The notes under the pieces: generated by a model
The model's database searches: none
What the model saw: the letters and a program-made list of their open reading frames with translations, nothing else
What the model was told of the DNA's origin: nothing
Shown: positions 5,941 through 6,256 of the stretch, in pieces
Layout: each line of letters opens with the position of its first letter
Position numbering within the stretch: position 1 is the first letter of the stretch
Translations under genes and position numbers: made by a program
Source: Melaminivora alkalimesophila
Lineage (GTDB): Bacteria; Pseudomonadota; Gammaproteobacteria; Burkholderiales; Burkholderiaceae_C
Direction: 5' to 3'
Assembly (NCBI RefSeq): GCF_000282995.1
Contig: NZ_ALEE01000367.1
Coordinates: 1-6,256, forward strand
DNA length: 6,256 bases

Positions 5941-6256
5941 TCAGGCCGCCAGGAAACGGTACAGGTTGCGCAGCATGCCGGCCGTCGCGCCCCAGATGAA
6001 GCGCGTGCGGCCGTGGTCCTCGTAGGGGATCGCGAACCACTCGCGCTCGTGCCCCTCCCAGCGCAGCAGACGCCGCTGGTGGTGCGCCGGATCGAGCAGG
6101 TAGTCCAGCGGCACCTCGAAGACGTCCGCCACCTCGCCCGGGTTGGGACGCAGCGGCGCCCCCGGCTCGACCAGGCCGACCACCGGCGTGACGATGAAGG
6201 ACGAGCCCGTCACATAGGTGGACAGCTCGCCCAGCACCTCCACCTGCTGGCGCTCC
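5941..6256 (-). CDS. Nudix hydrolase, CoA pyrophosphatase type, C-terminal part
   Basis: Only the last 104 residues are in the window; the frame is open through the right edge. The piece carries features of the bacterial CoA diphosphatase (NudL-like) group: YVTGSSFIVTPVVGLV, then PNPGEVADVFEVPLDYLLD, and the ending FAIPYEDHGRTRFIWG followed by ATAGMLRNLYRFLA. Such enzymes cleave CoA or acyl-CoA to 3',5'-ADP and phosphopantetheine. The Nudix box with the catalytic glutamates should lie upstream, outside the window, so catalytic integrity cannot be judged. An apparent GTG start at 6243 is internal: the preceding codons (E-R-Q-Q) continue the expected sequence. It lies upstream of the CobD-like gene in the same direction. 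Confidence 0.85.
   Translation of the reverse strand, partial: ERQQVEVLGELSTYVTGSSFIVTPVVGLVEPGAPLRPNPGEVADVFEVPLDYLLDPAHHQRRLLRWEGHEREWFAIPYEDHGRTRFIWGATAGMLRNLYRFLAA

Noticed and set aside
6241..6243. GTG as the start of the Nudix gene
   Set aside because: The frame stays open upstream to the edge and the residues before it continue the expected family sequence; the real start and the Nudix box lie outside the window.

Overview
The window is high-GC bacterial chromosome with tightly packed housekeeping genes. Strong third-position GC bias produces long mirror ORFs on the opposite strands. The protein families and their order (oligoribonuclease divergent from a Ste24-type M48 protease, then a pterin carbinolamine dehydratase and RsgA, then a CobD/CbiB-family protein and a CoA-pyrophosphatase-type Nudix protein) suggest a betaproteobacterium of the Burkholderiales, probably Comamonadaceae. 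That placement is inferred from general knowledge, not from a database search. There are no mobile elements, CRISPR arrays, tRNAs or rRNAs.

Layout. (1) Positions 1-88, minus strand: the first codons of an unrecognised gene running off the left edge, with a 277-base gap (89-365) upstream of it. The gap holds inverted repeats and, at its right end, two consecutive hairpins. The distal one is a textbook intrinsic terminator for the next gene. (2) 366-1499, minus: a periplasmic branched-chain amino acid (LivJ/LivK-type) binding protein, apparently transcribed alone. (3) 1620-2237, minus: oligoribonuclease Orn. Between orn and the binding-protein gene are a strong 9-bp hairpin and a possible -10 element. 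(4) 2238-2281: a 44-bp divergent promoter region serving orn on one side and the M48 protease on the other. (5) 2282-4874, plus: a compact three-gene unit, M48 protease - phhB-like dehydratase - rsgA, with ATGA stop/start overlaps at both junctions. (6) 4896-5885, minus, convergent with rsgA: a membrane protein of the CobD/CbiB (AmpE-like) family. (7) 5941-6256, minus: the C-terminal part of a Nudix hydrolase of the CoA pyrophosphatase type, cut by the right edge.

The genes do not form one pathway. They cover amino acid uptake, the end of RNA decay (Orn), membrane protein quality control (M48), pterin recycling, and 30S ribosome maturation (RsgA). The plus-strand trio is bound together by translational coupling rather than by obvious shared chemistry. 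I see no strong sign of a previously undescribed system. The most interesting points are regulatory: candidate -10 elements placed so that orn, the M48 gene and the CobD-like gene would have almost no 5' leader, the tandem 3' hairpins after the binding-protein gene, and a CobD/CbiB-like protein that lacks the acidic motif expected of the cobalamin enzyme.
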